Source: Saprospiraceae bacterium UBA6168
Lineage (GTDB): Bacteria; Bacteroidota; Bacteroidia; Chitinophagales; Saprospiraceae
NCBI GenBank assembly: GCA_002435785.1
Contig: DIUC01000078.1
Span: forward strand, 1 to 5,926
Reading direction: 5' to 3'
DNA length: 5,926 nucleotides
Shown here: positions 5,361 to 5,926 of the stretch, piece after piece
Layout: each line of letters begins with the position of its first letter
Numbering within the stretch: the first letter of the stretch is position 1
Position numbers and translations under genes: made by a program
The notes under the pieces: generated by a model
The model's database searches: none
What the model was told of the DNA's origin: nothing
The model's input: only the letters and a program-made list of their open reading frames with translations

Positions 5361-5482
5361 CTGCCAACAGCCATAATGATGAACTGCGATTTGGGGTGTT
5401 AGGAAACGGGCAAACTGTCTTTGGAATTAAACGGTGCTTGATAGCACCTTTGCAATACACTTGAAGCACTGAACAAGCTATT
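5361..5482 (+). repeat. Promoter-leader repeat module, copy C
   Basis: The 38-base block at 5389-5426 is identical to copy B, and the spacing to CTTTG of the -7 element is the same (63 bases). The leader again reaches AAGCTAT, 90 bases from the block start, but the next base gives ATT instead of ATG (5480-5482), so no start codon is present here. The spacer contains a perfect hairpin GGTGC-TTGATA-GCACC. The next AAGCTATG is 86 bases further on and opens the Cys-rich gene, so this copy probably drives that gene with a leader of about 107 bases. Confidence 0.75.
5420..5452 (+). promoter_or_regulatory. Putative promoter in module C, upstream of the Cys-rich gene
   Basis: TTTG (5420-5423) and CACCTTTG (5445-5452) are 21 bases apart. 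The -7 misses TAnnTTTG at the first base only, as in copy B. It is the nearest promoter-like site before the gene at 5566; nothing better is seen in 5460-5565. Confidence 0.5.
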
Positions 5483-5565
5483 TAACGCTGGCCAGATTAT
5501 ATAGAAGGGCGGATGCCGAAAAGCCCATGTTAAACGAGTAGGCGAAATTTAATTAATCTTAAGCT

Positions 5566-5880
5566 ATGAAAAAAATTATTTTTTCAATTGTCATTGCATT
5601 TTTGGGCAACCTCTCTCTTAACGCCCAAGCTGGAGGGGGCGGTGGCTCATGCTCTTGTTCAAGTCTGGGGTGTTCTGCAAGTAAGACTTGTTCAGTGAAG
5701 GGATATTCGTGTACTTGCACCTGTTCAATTACACTTTGCAGTTGTACGGATTGCGCCACTGGCCATATGACTGTTCCAACTGTAAGCCCTGAGCAATTAG
5801 CGAACAGACAACAACTGTCCGCCTTGCTGCGTTCTTTTGGTTCATTGGTAGCAAGCGAAAGTGCAAACCTACTTGACTAA
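5566..5880 (+). CDS. Secreted cysteine-rich small protein
   Basis: The protein has 104 residues and I recognise no family. A Sec signal peptide is clear: Lys-Lys start, hydrophobic IIFSIVIAFLG, then NLSLNAQA with probable cleavage after residue 22. There is no lipobox cysteine. The mature part opens with GGGGG (23-27), then has ten cysteines between 29 and 63, several as CxC: C29, C31, C36, C42, C49, C51, C53, C58, C60, C63, mixed with Ser, Thr and Gly. The tail SPEQLANRQQLSALLRSFGSLVASESANLLD is cysteine-free and probably helical. No T9SS C-terminal domain is present. Disulfide-rich extracellular peptide, metal binding or a modified-peptide precursor are all possible; I cannot choose. The start ATGAAAAAAATTATT follows AAGCT, as in the repeat modules. 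Its early codons are AT-rich, unlike accA and dapA. Confidence 0.8.
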   Translation: MKKIIFSIVIAFLGNLSLNAQAGGGGGSCSCSSLGCSASKTCSVKGYSCTCTCSITLCSCTDCATGHMTVPTVSPEQLANRQQLSALLRSFGSLVASESANLLD

Positions 5881-5905
5881 TCTTATCAAGCATTAATCGA
5901 TAAGA
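5881..5905 (+). repeat. Inverted repeat directly after the Cys-rich gene
   Basis: TCTTATC (5881-5887) pairs perfectly with GATAAGA (5899-5905) around an 11-base loop, starting at the base after the stop codon. There is no T-run after it, so it is at best a weak terminator or an mRNA 3' end structure. Confidence 0.4.
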
Positions 5906-5926
5906 ATCCCCTCAAAGCGGAATGGT

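Larger units (their letters stand above)
4976..5565. other. 590-base gene-poor region carrying repeat modules B and C
   Basis: No convincing protein gene is present. It holds the stem-loop at 4985-5028, a small hairpin CGGAA-N5-TTCCG (5054-5068), tandem CTGCCAAC words (5101-5124, 5361-5368), modules B and C, and paired hairpins at 5246-5288. Minus-strand open frames across it share KTVCPFPNTPN only because the repeat block is duplicated. The layout suggests repeated duplication of a promoter with decay of what followed it. Confidence 0.6.

Noticed and set aside
4738..5426. A CRISPR array
   Set aside because: Only three repeats with irregular spacing of about 390 and 260 bases, one diverged, and no cas genes; not CRISPR-like.
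4623..5469. Minus-strand open frames of 60-120 residues sharing TVxxxPNTPN
   Set aside because: The shared residues come from the duplicated DNA block. Similarity fades outside it, the frames start and end at unrelated positions, and the plus-strand promoter spacing explains the conservation better. Protein-level conservation in relatives would reopen this.

Overview
The window looks like a chromosomal segment of a Bacteroidota bacterium, most likely from the Saprospiria (Lewinella/Haliscomenobacter side), though the lineage is an inference. The evidence is several promoter-like sites of the Bacteroidota type (TTG, about 20-22 bases, TAnnTTTG), start codons without Shine-Dalgarno sequences, an AccA starting MVFLDFEKP, and an accA / DUF6913-like / dapA gene order.

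Layout. (1) Bases 1-302, minus strand: a tRNA-Asp array. One copy (143-219) is intact with encoded CCA. The two flanking copies (1-70 and 249-302) have the anticodon stem-loop replaced by a palindrome of form TCCCGA-N4-TCGGGA and look like pseudogenes or tRNA-derived repeats. A promoter at 339-369 and a strong terminator at 103-137 bracket the intact gene. (2) Bases 404-2987, plus strand: a housekeeping cluster with its own promoter: accA (fatty-acid synthesis), a small DUF6913-like protein, and dapA (lysine and diaminopimelate synthesis) overlapping it by 20 bases. (3) Bases 3072-4613, minus strand: a 513-residue, probably all-helical TPR-like protein of unknown function, convergent with dapA, with a run of nine G at its 3' end. 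(4) Bases 4738-5926, plus strand: an accessory region with no recognised large gene. It holds three spaced copies of one promoter-plus-leader module. Each has a conserved block starting TTTGGGGTGTTAGG, then -33 and -7 elements, then AAGCTAT at or near a start codon 90-94 bases from the block start. Copy A leads into a 47-residue hydrophobic small ORF with a perfect 11-bp hairpin inside it. Copy B leads to a five-codon ORF. Copy C has ATT in place of ATG and lies upstream of a secreted peptide with ten cysteines.

The first three regions are ordinary apart from the broken tRNAs and the altered allosteric residues in DapA. The repeated promoter module feeding small peptides or RNAs is the best candidate here for something undescribed. 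It could be a duplicating small-peptide locus under one shared regulator, or a mobile or expanding repeat that carries a promoter.
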